In this document: positions 16,326 through 24,610 of the stretch, piece after piece
Layout: the number at the start of each line of letters is the position of its first letter
Numbering within the stretch: the first letter of the stretch is position 1
Assembly (NCBI RefSeq): GCF_000520955.1
Contig: NZ_JACC01000054.1
Location: 1-35,641 of the forward strand
Length of the DNA: 35,641 nt
Direction of reading: 5' to 3'
From: Aquimarina pacifica
GTDB taxonomy: Bacteria; Bacteroidota; Bacteroidia; Flavobacteriales; Flavobacteriaceae
Translations under genes and position numbers: made by a program
Notes under the pieces: generated by a model
The model's database searches: none
What the model was told of the DNA's origin: nothing
What the model saw: the letters and a program-made list of their open reading frames with translations, nothing else

Positions 16326-16343
16326 ATAAATACAAAAATAAAG

Positions 16344-16859
16344 ATGAGTAAAAGGAGATTAATACAACGACTAAAATGGTACTATCCAACAGAGAAGTTT
16401 CATACCTATGTGACTATTCCTGTATTATTATTTTATCTCTTGTTCACCAATCCAATTAGAAACGTTGTTCTGTTATCTTATGGCCTAGTGGTTTGTATAA
16501 TCATTCTGTATCAAGGTCAATATTACTGGAAACTCAAACTTGATGGACTAAAAGGAGCATACGTAGAACAAGACAATAACATTCGGTTTTTCAAGAAATC
16601 GAAGCGATTAAACTCTATATTGATTTTATTTATGCTTCCCTTTCTTTTGATCCAGCTTTATATTCAAGGCTGGAGTTTTGAATCTAATAATATGTTTGTT
16701 TGGGGAATTATAGCTAATGCATTTGCAATATTAGAACACATAAACTATTACTACACCCAACTTATGATTGATAATAAGTATGACATTGAATATTTAATAA
16801 AAAATAAGAAATTAAAGAAAGCGAGTCTTGCAAAAGACTTGATTGAAAATAGAATATAA
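16344..16859 (+). CDS. Membrane protein of unknown function
   Basis: A 171-residue protein with about four hydrophobic segments: residues 23-37, 40-55, 90-110 and 120-132. The cytoplasmic ends are basic (MSKRRLIQRLK at the start and KNKKLKKASLAKDL at the end). No motif is recognised. It is a single-gene unit bounded by element L and the compact element M. Confidence 0.7.
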   Translation: MSKRRLIQRLKWYYPTEKFHTYVTIPVLLFYLLFTNPIRNVVLLSYGLVVCIIILYQGQYYWKLKLDGLKGAYVEQDNNIRFFKKSKRLNSILILFMLPFLLIQLYIQGWSFESNNMFVWGIIANAFAILEHINYYYTQLMIDNKYDIEYLIKNKKLKKASLAKDLIENRI

Positions 16860-16862
16860 AAA

Positions 16863-16934
16863 GCAGCTAATAATGCCCCTAAAATCACGGCCATTTATCA
16901 ATAGGTTACGCCTCATATACATGGCTGTTAAGAC
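16863..16934 (+). repeat. Cassette-boundary element, copy M (compact, 72 bp)
   Basis: Begins four bases after the preceding stop with GCAGCTAATAATGCC. Arms ACGGCCAT (16887-16894) and ATGGCTGT (16921-16928) pair with one G-T. It ends GGCTGTTAAGAC, close to the GTTRRRY core of integron attC sites. This copy is nearest to a classical attC site in size and layout. Confidence 0.65.
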
Positions 16935-16958
16935 ATTAAATAAAATCTATTATTTTAT

Positions 16959-17534
16959 ATGAGTAAGCTTCTAATAAACTACTTTTCAAGATATACTTTT
17001 CTTAGTGCAGATGATATTAACATTATTAAAGAAAACTGCATTATTAAAAAACACGAAAAAGGAACTATTTTATTAAGAGAAGGTGAATATGCAAAACAGA
17101 GTTATCTTGTTCTTAAAGGGTGTGTTCGTAGCTATTTCTTAATTGATGGAGAGGAAAAAAACACGAATTTCTTTTTAGAAAATGACCCAATTGTACCTGT
17201 GAGTTATATCAAGAAAAAACCTTCTGAATACTATATAGAATGTCTTGAAAATTGTATTTTCTCAATTGGAAGAACAGAACGTACAGAGAAATTCTTAACG
17301 AACTACCCTCAGTTTATTCCACTTTACAGAAAAATTAGTGATGATTATACAACAAATCAACTAATTTCAACAGATAAATTTCGAAACCTCTCACCAGAAG
17401 AACATTATTTGGAATTAAGAAAGTCAAAACCTGATTTGTTAGAAAGAGTACCACAATATCATTTAGCAAGTTATTTAGGAATCAAACCTCAATCACTAAG
17501 CAGAATCCGGAAACGACTTACTGAAAATGGATAA
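16959..17534 (+). CDS. Crp/Fnr-family transcriptional regulator (3 of 3)
   Basis: A 191-residue regulator with a beta-roll sensor (about 20-115: GTILLREGEYAKQSYLVLKG, then NFFLENDPIVPVSYI) and a C-terminal helix-turn-helix (YHLASYLGIKPQSLSRIRKR). Followed on the same strand by a damaged membrane-protein gene and an SDR gene. Its ligand is unknown. Confidence 0.9.
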   Translation: MSKLLINYFSRYTFLSADDINIIKENCIIKKHEKGTILLREGEYAKQSYLVLKGCVRSYFLIDGEEKNTNFFLENDPIVPVSYIKKKPSEYYIECLENCIFSIGRTERTEKFLTNYPQFIPLYRKISDDYTTNQLISTDKFRNLSPEEHYLELRKSKPDLLERVPQYHLASYLGIKPQSLSRIRKRLTENG

Positions 17535-17607
17535 ATCTCATCATTATCTTTTTTTAGTACCCTTAACGAAGTTAACCCAGGTGAATGGACTATAATAGTA
17601 AGAAGAA

Positions 17608-17615
17608 TAATTTTG
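17608..17615 (+). promoter_or_regulatory. Bacteroidota-type -7 box in Crp-effector gap
   Basis: TAATTTTG fits TAnnTTTG and sits 23 bases before the TTG at 17638. Upstream, TTAAC is repeated four bases apart (near 17562-17575), a possible regulator site. No consensus -33 box is seen. Confidence 0.4.
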
Positions 17616-17637
17616 TAGCTCACTAAAACTATGTTTA

Positions 17638-18048
17638 TTGAAAACAAAATTGTATTTCTTATCGGGGTTTGTAGTACTCTATGTTATCAGTAAATACATT
17701 TACAAGATGTTTAGACCAGACCTGCTTCTAGAGATGCAAAGAGGAATAGTAAATGAAAATGTAATTACCGAAGAGCTCATGCTCATTGATGGCATCTTAC
17801 TTAAGTTTCCTGTTTTAATGATAGGACTTTCCTCATTTCTATCCTTTACCGCCAAAAACTGGCCCAATATTGATGTAGCCAATCCTATCCGTTATTCCAC
17901 TTTTTATCAATCCAATGAAAAATTGGGATGGCATCTTGTTCATATATACAACAATCACAGAATGATCATTAATCATAGTTTTTGCTTGAGTAAAGAAGTT
18001 TCTGTCACTAATAAATCAAAACAGAGATATGGTAGATTTAAAAAATAA
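17638..18048 (+). pseudogene. Probable decayed membrane protein gene
   Basis: A 136-codon frame without an ATG start (TTG at 17638). The first 85 residues look like a real membrane protein: one segment at the start (YFLSGFVVLYVISKYIYKMF), then LLLEMQRGIVNENV and a second hydrophobic stretch (LKFPVLMIGLSSFLSF). The remaining 50 residues are polar, His/Asn/Lys-rich and overlap the next gene by 20 bases, while another frame at 17879-17962 shows a hydrophobic stretch (GILFIYTTITE). A frameshift near 17870 followed by decay is the likely explanation. It could still be translated as a truncated protein. Confidence 0.5.
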
Positions 18049-18904
18049 AGTTGCTCTTGTCACGGGTGCAACTAGTGGGATTGGATTAGCCTCAGCAACA
18101 TCTTTGGCTCAAATGGGAGCGGAGTTGTATTTGGTAGGCCGAAATGCTCAAAAAGCAGAAAAAGTTATACAGAATATAAAATTAGAAACAGGAAATAAAA
18201 ATATTCATCTGTTATTAGGAGACCTATCCTCACTAACAGAGGTAGATATAATTGCCCAAACTTTTTTGAGCTATAACAAACCTTTGCATATCCTTTTAAA
18301 TAATGCCGGGGTCTACAACACAAAGAGAAAAATCACCGTAGATGGGTATGAAGAAATGTTTACTGTTAATCATCTTTCACATTTTTTACTAACCAATTTA
18401 CTACTTGAACGCTTAAAATCTAGTGATTCTGCTCGAATTGTAAATGTAGCATCAGGAGCACATATGCTTATTAAGAGAATGAATTTTGAAGATTTGAATT
18501 TTGATAGCGGCTTTAAATCTTTAAAAGTATACAGTCATTCAAAACTAGCAAATATTCTTTTTACCTATGAATTAGCGAAGAAACTCGAGAAAAGTAATGT
18601 AACGGTTAATTCTGTTGATCCAGGAGAAGTAGGAACCAGTTTAGGTTCTCAAAATGGTTTGTTTGGTAAAATAATTTTGCCCCTTATGAAACTGTTTCTA
18701 CAATCACCAGCAAAAGGAGCAAAAACCTCTATTTATATGTGTACATCTAAAGAAGTTGAGGGTGTATCAGGAAGAAATTTCAGGAATTGTAAGGAAAAAA
18801 AACCTAAACCATGGGCAACTAACGAAGAAACAGCTAAAAAGCTTTGGGACATTAGTGAAAGATTGGTTCAAACTAAAATAAAAAGGTCTGACAAGAATGT
18901 ATGA
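18029..18904 (+). CDS. SDR-family oxidoreductase (retinol dehydrogenase-like type)
   Basis: A 291-residue SDR protein. It has the cofactor motif TGATSGIG (12-19), NNAG (91-94), catalytic Ser142 and the Tyr168-SHS-Lys172 pair. The layout (LLLGDLSSLTEV for the adenine pocket, FTVNHLSHFLLTNLLL after the catalytic helix) is that of the WWOX/retinol-dehydrogenase-like branch. Substrate unknown. Its start codon lies inside the end of the decayed gene, so the two were probably co-transcribed behind the Crp/Fnr regulator. The last codons run into element N. Confidence 0.92.
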   Translation: MVDLKNKVALVTGATSGIGLASATSLAQMGAELYLVGRNAQKAEKVIQNIKLETGNKNIHLLLGDLSSLTEVDIIAQTFLSYNKPLHILLNNAGVYNTKRKITVDGYEEMFTVNHLSHFLLTNLLLERLKSSDSARIVNVASGAHMLIKRMNFEDLNFDSGFKSLKVYSHSKLANILFTYELAKKLEKSNVTVNSVDPGEVGTSLGSQNGLFGKIILPLMKLFLQSPAKGAKTSIYMCTSKEVEGVSGRNFRNCKEKKPKPWATNEETAKKLWDISERLVQTKIKRSDKNV

Positions 18905-19080
18905 AAAACATAGACATTTATGCTAAACAGAAAGTCTTCTGAATATTAACAAAGTTACCAACTCTAAAATTTAGCATTTACGAAAAATGATAAAAGCAAA
19001 ATATTCATATTCGGATGAGTACCAATCCGAAACCTAGCACTTATCAACTTCCCTACGTTTCTTATACTAATCGTCATGTA
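18893..19080 (+). repeat. Cassette-boundary element, copy N
   Basis: The left arm GAATGTATGAAAAACATAG starts before the SDR stop codon. The right arm (19051-19078; CCTACGTTTCTTATACTAA) pairs with it and is nearly identical to copy B's right arm. The middle has AAAAGCAAAATATTCATATT (about 18992-19011), matching copies G and J. Confidence 0.75.
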
Positions 19081-19089
19081 TTATCATGA

Positions 19090-19251
19090 AATGTCGCATC
19101 TAAGAAAACAATTAATGTTCTAAAAAAAGGTGCTCAATATGTGATTTACACTCCTACTTCTGACAAAACAGAATCTAATATACCCGACGATTTAAAAGAG
19201 TTTTATGCACTAACGAAGAAAAAACCTAATTTAAGAATACCTATTCTATGA
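19090..19251 (+). pseudogene. Remnant of an unidentified gene
   Basis: An open stretch of about 53 codons follows a TGA at 19087-19089 with no start codon. It encodes a coherent but unidentified sequence including VLKKGAQYVIYTPTSD and IPDDLKEFYALTKKKP, ending at a TGA. It stands exactly where the cargo of the next unit would be, between elements N and O, so it reads as the 3' end of a lost gene. The following 19252-19384 holds nothing recognisable. Confidence 0.4.
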
Positions 19252-19384
19252 TTAACTTGAAAAAAATAAATAATTCTTAACCTAAATAGAATATCATAAT
19301 CAAATTAATCATATCCGTAGAAAACACCTCCCCCTACTTCAACAAAAAAACGATGCACCCTTGCAAATCGATTTCTTATCATAA

Positions 19385-19560
19385 AAACGCTAATTAATAC
19401 AGGCTTTAATGCTTAATCCAAAAGCTACTATAATTTTAAAAAGCCCTCAAAATCTTTCTATTTAGCTTGACAAAGAAAAAGACAAAATAAAAGTTTTGAC
19501 TAAGTACTTAACCCATAATTAAATGTATTTTTAATCCCATACTAATCATAGCCAAACCAC
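19385..19560 (+). repeat. Cassette-boundary element, copy O
   Basis: The left arm has GCTAATTAATACAGG (about 19389-19403). The right arm has CCCATACTAATCATAGCC (about 19536-19553), whose reverse complement GGCTATGATTAGTATGGG pairs with it. The right-end string ACTAATCATAGCC is identical to that of copy C. Confidence 0.7.
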
Positions 19561-19576
19561 AATAGACAAAGAAAAA

Positions 19577-20542
19577 ATGAGTAATCTACTACTAAAATCA
19601 AATCTAATGCCTCCCAATTTATGGTGTGAGGTATTGCATAAATCTATACCCTCTACATTAAAATCTAATGGATTAGAATTAGACAATAGTATAGGCTCCG
19701 GAGAAATAGAATATTTGCAAATTCAAGATGGGTTATGGTGTAATTTGATAGACGTAGAACTGCTCAAACCACTTGAACTAATAAGAGAACCTAAAGCAAT
19801 CAATGATTATTTTATCCTAAATTTTCATCTTTCGAAATCAACAATAAAACAAACGGGAGATGGAAAACAATTTAACCTCGGGATTGGTAACATCAATATC
19901 TTACTTGCTTCCTCTGCTACCTCAGCAAGAATTCAGATACCACCTAATGCACCAATCAAAATTTTTAATATAGGATTTACCAAAACCTGGTTAGAAGACA
20001 ATATAATGAGTTCAGCAAGTAATCCTATTAAAGAATTGTTTCCTGAGAATATTCCAATTTTTCTTTCCGAGTTTTTGGATTTCAGATTAAAAAAATTGTT
20101 TACGGGTACAAATAACTCTACTGAAAATAAATTGTTATTAACCTCTAAGGTTTTTCAACTTTTAGAATATTTTTTTTCGAGACTACAAAATCGAACAAAA
20201 GGAGATACAAAAATTGAAGGTGTACATTCAGACGACTTGGCCAAATTAATTCTCACCAAAGAAAATATTGAAAACAATGTTGAAAATATTGTATCCGTTG
20301 AAAACTTGGCAAAACTTGCGGGCATGAGTCTTTCTAAGTACAAAAGGCTTTTCAAACAAGTTTTTGGCACTACACCATATAGATATTACCTCGAAGTAAA
20401 ATTGAACTTGGCGATGGAACTATTACTAACAAAGAAGCATTCTTGTTCTGAAGTTGGCCACATCATAGGGTATAGCAATCTCAGTCAATTTTCAAAAGCT
20501 TTTAAGAAACAATTCAACATTTTGCCTAAAGACGTAAGGTGA
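19577..20542 (+). CDS. AraC-family transcriptional regulator
   Basis: A 321-residue regulator of the longer AraC type. The N-terminal 210 residues are a sensor part without a clear named domain (INDYFILNFHLSKSTIKQ and IPPNAPIKIFNIGFTKTW segments). The C-terminal 100 residues are the double helix-turn-helix (SVENLAKLAGMSLSKYKRLF, then HIIGYSNLSQFSKAFKKQF). A beta-barrel gene starts 102 bp downstream on the same strand with its own -7 box and is the likely target. Confidence 0.88.
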   Translation: MSNLLLKSNLMPPNLWCEVLHKSIPSTLKSNGLELDNSIGSGEIEYLQIQDGLWCNLIDVELLKPLELIREPKAINDYFILNFHLSKSTIKQTGDGKQFNLGIGNINILLASSATSARIQIPPNAPIKIFNIGFTKTWLEDNIMSSASNPIKELFPENIPIFLSEFLDFRLKKLFTGTNNSTENKLLLTSKVFQLLEYFFSRLQNRTKGDTKIEGVHSDDLAKLILTKENIENNVENIVSVENLAKLAGMSLSKYKRLFKQVFGTTPYRYYLEVKLNLAMELLLTKKHSCSEVGHIIGYSNLSQFSKAFKKQFNILPKDVR

Positions 20543-20588
20543 AGCATGATGAACTAAATGGGGCATTTTTTAGACTTTTAGGGATGAA

Positions 20589-20615
20589 TTTGGATATGCT
20601 GACTACTTAAATTTG
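20589..20615 (+). promoter_or_regulatory. Promoter before the beta-barrel gene
   Basis: TTTG (20589-20592) and TAAATTTG (20608-20615) are a -33/-7 pair with a short 15-base spacer, 29 bases before the ATG at 20645. The poor spacing fits dependence on an activator such as the upstream AraC protein. Confidence 0.45.
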
Positions 20616-20644
20616 CTGTATTATTCAATTCAAAAAAGATAATC

Positions 20645-21382
20645 ATGCAAAAATTACTTTATTTATTCGCACTATCATTAATTCAACTTACGGCATTTGG
20701 ACAAGAGGGTTTCTATGTCGGGGGTGGGTTCTTATTCCTAAATGCTGCCGAAGAGGTGGTCAGCAGAGACGGTAGTTATAATCTTACTATCTCCCCTTCT
20801 TTTACCAGTAGCAAAGCAACGGTTCCTCAAGCATTTCCCAATGTAGGGTTTGGTGGTTATGTGGGATATAAACATATTTTTGGAAGTAACATTGATAAAG
20901 TCAGGTTTTGGGCAGGCGTAGAATTTTCCTATAACCACCAGAAGATGGATATTAAAGCCAATACAGATTCTCTAAATTTTCACACCGAAGTAGATTATAA
21001 CTTTGGGCCATCAATAAGGTTGGGGCTTCAATACAAGAAGCTATCCGCCTATGCGGGTCTCTTTGGTTTTTTATCTCAAAGATGGAACAACACCAATTCT
21101 TTAGTCCCTAATGGTGTGCTTTATGATTTGAATGATGCCCGAACAGAGCGAGGCGCCGAACATCCTACATACTCAAAAGGTGTACATACAGGAGTACGAA
21201 CAATGAGCTTAGGAATAGAATACTTTCTAAAACAAAATCTATCGATAAAAGCAGAATATACAGCATCTAAACACGTAGAATATAGAAATGAAAATTCTGA
21301 CGGAAATTATTTTGATTCTGGCCTGGGGGTATATCAAACTATGTTCGGTATTACATATTATATTTGGTCTCCCAAAAAGTAA
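20645..21382 (+). CDS. Outer-membrane beta-barrel protein (OmpA-like porin fold)
   Basis: A 245-residue exported protein with a clear signal peptide (cleavage near TAFGQ). The mature part alternates aromatic and polar residues typical of an eight-stranded barrel: GFYVGGGFLFL at the start, VGFGGYVGYKHIF, WAGVEFSYNHQ, SLGIEYFLKQNLSIKAEYTA and a C-terminal strand FGITYYIW. It is probably a small outer-membrane protein, function unknown. Paired with the AraC regulator upstream. Confidence 0.82.
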   Translation: MQKLLYLFALSLIQLTAFGQEGFYVGGGFLFLNAAEEVVSRDGSYNLTISPSFTSSKATVPQAFPNVGFGGYVGYKHIFGSNIDKVRFWAGVEFSYNHQKMDIKANTDSLNFHTEVDYNFGPSIRLGLQYKKLSAYAGLFGFLSQRWNNTNSLVPNGVLYDLNDARTERGAEHPTYSKGVHTGVRTMSLGIEYFLKQNLSIKAEYTASKHVEYRNENSDGNYFDSGLGVYQTMFGITYYIWSPKK

Positions 21383-21555
21383 ATTAAGAAAACCTAAATA
21401 GAAGCTTATCTTTAATCAAGTACAAAAAAATAGCCAAAACAGTGATAAATTCAAGAGGTGCTGCCCATCTCAACTTCCTTTTAATGTGAAATAAAACATA
21501 CCCGCAGTAAGCTACTATTTTTATAATCAACATTAGATATAATTTCTTAATCTAT
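21383..21555. other. Intergenic stretch without clear features
   Basis: 173 bp, AT-rich, between the barrel gene and a frameshifted gene. No arms of the boundary family, promoter or hairpin could be assigned; ACATACCCGCAGTAAGC near 21495 vaguely resembles an element piece. Confidence 0.3.
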
Positions 21556-21857
21556 ATGATCAAAGAAGTAAATAAACCAAGAAAGTTACCACACAAGTCT
21601 TTCGTAATCAAAGGACTAAATATCGAATTAGATTTCCTTTATGAAGATTATAAACAGGTTAAAAATCTAAAAAAAATGGAGATATTATTGCTAATCACTT
21701 CGAATCGCTTGCCAAAAATATTTTTGAATTAGCAATAGAACGATTCTATCTAGAGGGTATTTCACTAGATGACTTTATGGATATGTTAAAAAAGTCTGCA
21801 TTAGCTGCGGGTAATTATTTCAGATTAATAACGAATAAAGGAAAGGAAACTCAATAA
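21556..21857 (+). pseudogene. Hypothetical gene frameshifted at an A tract
   Basis: The ATG at 21556 opens a frame encoding MIKEVNKPRKLPHKSF and on to YEDYKQVKNLKK, then runs out at a TAG. A second frame starting at the same place continues coherently as GDIIANHFESLAKNIF to the TAA at 21855-21857. The frames meet at a run of eight A (about 21669-21676); nine A would join them into one protein of 100 residues. Either the gene is broken, phase-variable, or the run was miscounted in sequencing. The helical C-terminal half is unrecognised. Confidence 0.55.
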
Positions 21858-21870
21858 AAGGGATATGAAT

Positions 21871-21976
21871 TAATTACAACGCAATTTCTTTATCAGAAAT
21901 TCACCAGGGTTAATTACCTTTGAAAAAGGCTAAAACACTCATATATTTTCTGCCAACTTATCATATCCAAAACATT
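21871..21976 (+). repeat. Cassette-boundary element, copy Q (weak)
   Basis: Begins 14 bases after the frameshifted gene with TAATTACAACGCAATTTC, like the left end of copy H. The right end CCAACTTATCATATCCAAAA (21953-21972) matches the ACTAATCATATCCAAA of copy L. Confidence 0.5.
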
Positions 21977-22026
21977 TTGTGTTATATAAAAATGGCATTG
22001 AACTGAAAACTAAATCGAAACGAATA

Positions 22027-22317
22027 ATGTTTATTATAAATATCACTTATAAAACAGAATTAGAAAAAGTTGATCAATTTTTAAACGAACACATTGAATT
22101 TCTGAATGAACAATATGAATTGGGCCACTTCTTGGCTTCTGGACGAAAAATTCCCAGAACAGGCGGAATAATTTTATCCAATATTGAATCAAAATCTGAA
22201 ATCGAAAAAATTATTAATAAAGACCCTTTTAAGAAAAATGAGCTTGCAGATTATGAATTGACACAATTTGTACCCAGTAAAACCTGTGAGAAACTAAAAT
22301 TCTTAATCGAAGAATAG
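22027..22317 (+). CDS. YciI-like protein
   Basis: A 96-residue protein from the ATG at 22027; an in-frame GTG at 21979 would add residues that overlap element Q's end and is rejected. The YciI ferredoxin-like fold is visible over the whole length: FIINITYKTELEKVDQFL, a GHFLASGRKIPRTGGIIL core and DPFKKNELADYELTQF with the typical Asp-Pro-Phe. Family members are small dimeric enzymes of varied, often unknown chemistry. A single-gene unit. Confidence 0.85.
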   Translation: MFIINITYKTELEKVDQFLNEHIEFLNEQYELGHFLASGRKIPRTGGIILSNIESKSEIEKIINKDPFKKNELADYELTQFVPSKTCEKLKFLIEE

Positions 22318-22320
22318 ATA

Positions 22321-22670
22321 CCAACACACAACAAAGCCTCTCATAAAAAACACCTAGTTCTAAAAATAATATATCTTTTTTAAGATGTCCATAATGTGGT
22401 TTTTGTTCTTGGCAGTGCTTGTCTTATATCCTATTTGAAGATAGTCACCGATGCGAATTCACCAGTATCTATGTAGTATATAATATTTTACATTGTCTCT
22501 ATGTGATTTAGAGAAAAACAAAGAATAATTCACCTATAAACGTTGATGCCTAAACAAAAAAATACTAAGCACAATACTCAGATTGCACAAAAATAGGGCA
22601 ATTCGCATTTATAGTCTAAAGTTTCGTAATTTTAATCCCGTACTAACCAAAGTCGATAACGCAAGTAAAT
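22321..22670 (+). repeat. Cassette-boundary region, copy P (expanded, degenerate)
   Basis: Left end ACACACAACAAAGCCTCTCA directly after the YciI stop; right end CCCGTACTAACCAAAGTCG (22638-22656), aligned with CGTACTGTTCATAG of copy E and ACTAATCATAG of copy C. The central part (about 22350-22560) is unlike other copies and no gene is seen in it. Confidence 0.5.
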
Positions 22671-22685
22671 ATTTGAACAAAACGA

Positions 22686-23210
22686 ATGAAAAAAAACTTT
22701 ATTTTATTATCAATACTACTATTTTCAATCCTTTGGAGTTGTCAAACAGAAAAAAAAGTCCCCGAAAAACAAGAGTATTTACGTTGGGTTGGAGATATTG
22801 AACAAAATGACAAAGTTGATACTTCAGATTTTAAAATATGCAACGGAGATGACAATATTCTTCAATATTTCAATTTGGGAAAAGGCCCGGTTTATAAAGA
22901 CGAAAAACTAAAAATCTTACACACCTTCAATTCAAAATACAAATCTACAAGAGGCAGTAATGAGAATGGACTAATCAGAATACGATTTATAGTGAACTGT
23001 GAAGGAAAAACAGGAAGATTTAGGGTATTACAATCAGACTATAACTACCAAGAAAAGGAATTTGATAAAGAAATTATTACTCAACTTCTTAGCATAACAA
23101 AAGAGATTGAACAATGGGAAGTTTTATATAAAAACGAAACTCCTGTTGATTATTATATGTATCTCATTTTCAAAATATCAGACGGACAACTAACAGAAAT
23201 CTTGCCTTAA
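22686..23210 (+). CDS. Putative lipoprotein, TonB-C-terminus-like
   Basis: A 174-residue protein with a signal peptide and lipobox (ILWSC, Cys19). The central part, GLIRIRFIVNCEGKTGRFRV followed by LQSDYNYQEKEFDKEIITQL, resembles the C-terminal domain of TonB and related energy-transducer-like proteins of Bacteroidota, but no TonB membrane anchor or proline linker is present. Its stop overlaps the start of the TPR gene by one base (TAATG), so the two are one operon. Confidence 0.72.
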   Translation: MKKNFILLSILLFSILWSCQTEKKVPEKQEYLRWVGDIEQNDKVDTSDFKICNGDDNILQYFNLGKGPVYKDEKLKILHTFNSKYKSTRGSNENGLIRIRFIVNCEGKTGRFRVLQSDYNYQEKEFDKEIITQLLSITKEIEQWEVLYKNETPVDYYMYLIFKISDGQLTEILP

Positions 23211-24043
23211 TGAAATATTTTAGCCTTTTAATTGTACTATTTTCATGTTTAAATTTATTCGCACAACCGAATTGCGAAGCGTACAAATATAACGGAGACA
23301 CTTTAAAATATAAGGCTTGTGAAAAAGCTATGAAAATTAAAGGTCATTATCAATTCAGTAAAGAATATCAAACAATTTTAGACGAGGCAATTGAGATTGA
23401 CCCAACATTTGATTATGCTTATTGGGCAAAATCTATTGCTTATCTGAAAAGTGGGGATTTTGTAACCTGGAAAAAACTAATTGATAAAGCCGTTGAATAC
23501 AATCCAAAAGAACACCTAGGATATAGAGGTTGGTGTCGTTATCAATTTTTTAGAGACTATAAAGGAGCAATTAAAGATATTGAGAAACTGGACAGTTTGG
23601 TAGATTATGATATAGGACAATCTCAAAATGGAACATATCATTTGAATATTGCCAAAGGGTTATGTTACAAAGCCATTGGAGAAAAGAAAAAAGCAATAGA
23701 AATCATACAGAAACAGATTCAGCTAAACGAAGAGGAGAAGTTCCTTGGCACTTATGATTATTTGCACCTTGGCGTCCTTTATTTTGAAACCGAAAAATTT
23801 GAAAAAGCAATTGACCTTTTTCAAAAGCAATCTAAAACGAATGAATTAGCCGAAAATCAATATTATTTATCTCTTGCCTATCGTAAGTTAGATAAAATAT
23901 CACAATACGAAGCTTCTTTAGTAAAATCAAAAGAACTTTATATTCAAGACAAAAAAATGTCTGATCCTTACTCAAATCCAATGGACAAAATATATTTAGA
24001 GAATATTGAAAATGAAATAAAACAGCATACAATAATGAAGTAA
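23210..24043 (+). CDS. Exported tetratricopeptide (TPR) repeat protein
   Basis: A 277-residue protein with a signal peptide (LIVLFSCLNLFA). TPR-type helix pairs are visible at residues about 48-110 and 145-245 (for example AIEIDPTFDYAYWAKSIAYL, and LHLGVLYFETEKFEKAIDLF). It probably acts as a periplasmic scaffold for protein contacts. It overlaps the upstream lipoprotein gene by one base, so the products may work together. Last intact gene of the accessory region. Confidence 0.82.
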   Translation: MKYFSLLIVLFSCLNLFAQPNCEAYKYNGDTLKYKACEKAMKIKGHYQFSKEYQTILDEAIEIDPTFDYAYWAKSIAYLKSGDFVTWKKLIDKAVEYNPKEHLGYRGWCRYQFFRDYKGAIKDIEKLDSLVDYDIGQSQNGTYHLNIAKGLCYKAIGEKKKAIEIIQKQIQLNEEEKFLGTYDYLHLGVLYFETEKFEKAIDLFQKQSKTNELAENQYYLSLAYRKLDKISQYEASLVKSKELYIQDKKMSDPYSNPMDKIYLENIENEIKQHTIMK

Positions 24044-24140
24044 TTTCTTGTTCTCGTCTACTTCTGCAAATCTTCACAAATTTATATTATTTGCAGTTGC
24101 CTAATTAGTCGATAAACCATAATAACCAATCGAAACAGTA
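24044..24140 (+). repeat. Possible degenerate boundary element, copy R
   Basis: A 7-base inverted pair CTGCAAA (24064-24070) and TTTGCAG (24090-24096) is followed by CTAATTAGTCGATAAACCAT, loosely like the right end of copy P (ACTAACCAAAGTCGATAAC). The left arm is not recognisable. Confidence 0.35.
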
Positions 24141-24215
24141 TCTTTTTAAAACATCTGTACAGCCAGTAACAATCTTCTAGCTCTTTCGTCATAAACAAAA
24201 AGAAACTATATATGT

Positions 24216-24610
24216 TAGAAATAACAAATTTAAGGTTATACTTCTGTGCGCTATGTATTTGCTCATATCTATAGGATTAACCTTGACCATTTGGCCAGAA
24301 ATAATTACCCCTAACCAGAGGTCAGCTAATCAAGACACCGTGATTCAGTCATTATTAGGTGCCTTCGCATTACTTGCAATACTTGGGGGGTTCAAAATCC
24401 CCTAAAAATGCTTCCTGTTTTAATTTTTGAGCTAATTGGGAAATTGATTTGGAACTTAGTAACCAATACGGGTATTTGTTACTTAATCAACAGCGTAGTA
24501 CTCATTCTTGCCCCTCAATACTCCGGAGATATATTTTTATACTTCTATTTTCTTTAATAGGAGAATTGTCGTTTTCACTTTGGCTATTAATTAAAGGAAT
24601 AAGAGAGTAA
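24216..24610 (+). pseudogene. Composite remnant of two membrane-protein genes
   Basis: The first part (24216 to about 24450) encodes a membrane-protein fragment: SIGLTLTIWPEIITP, then LLGAFALLAILGGFKIP, then after a one-base shift at the C run (24399-24402) PLKMLPVLIFELIGKLIW. The second part, from about 24456, encodes GICYLINSVVLILAPQYSG and, after another shift near 24530, IGELSFSLWLLIKGIRE, which matches the C-terminal end of DUF4386 proteins. Two unrelated decayed genes are thus joined end to end. Neither can be functional. Confidence 0.6.

Noticed and set aside
8146..17534. The three Crp/Fnr genes as recent tandem duplicates
   Set aside because: The proteins differ widely in sequence and each sits in a different unit with different partners, so independent arrival is more likely.
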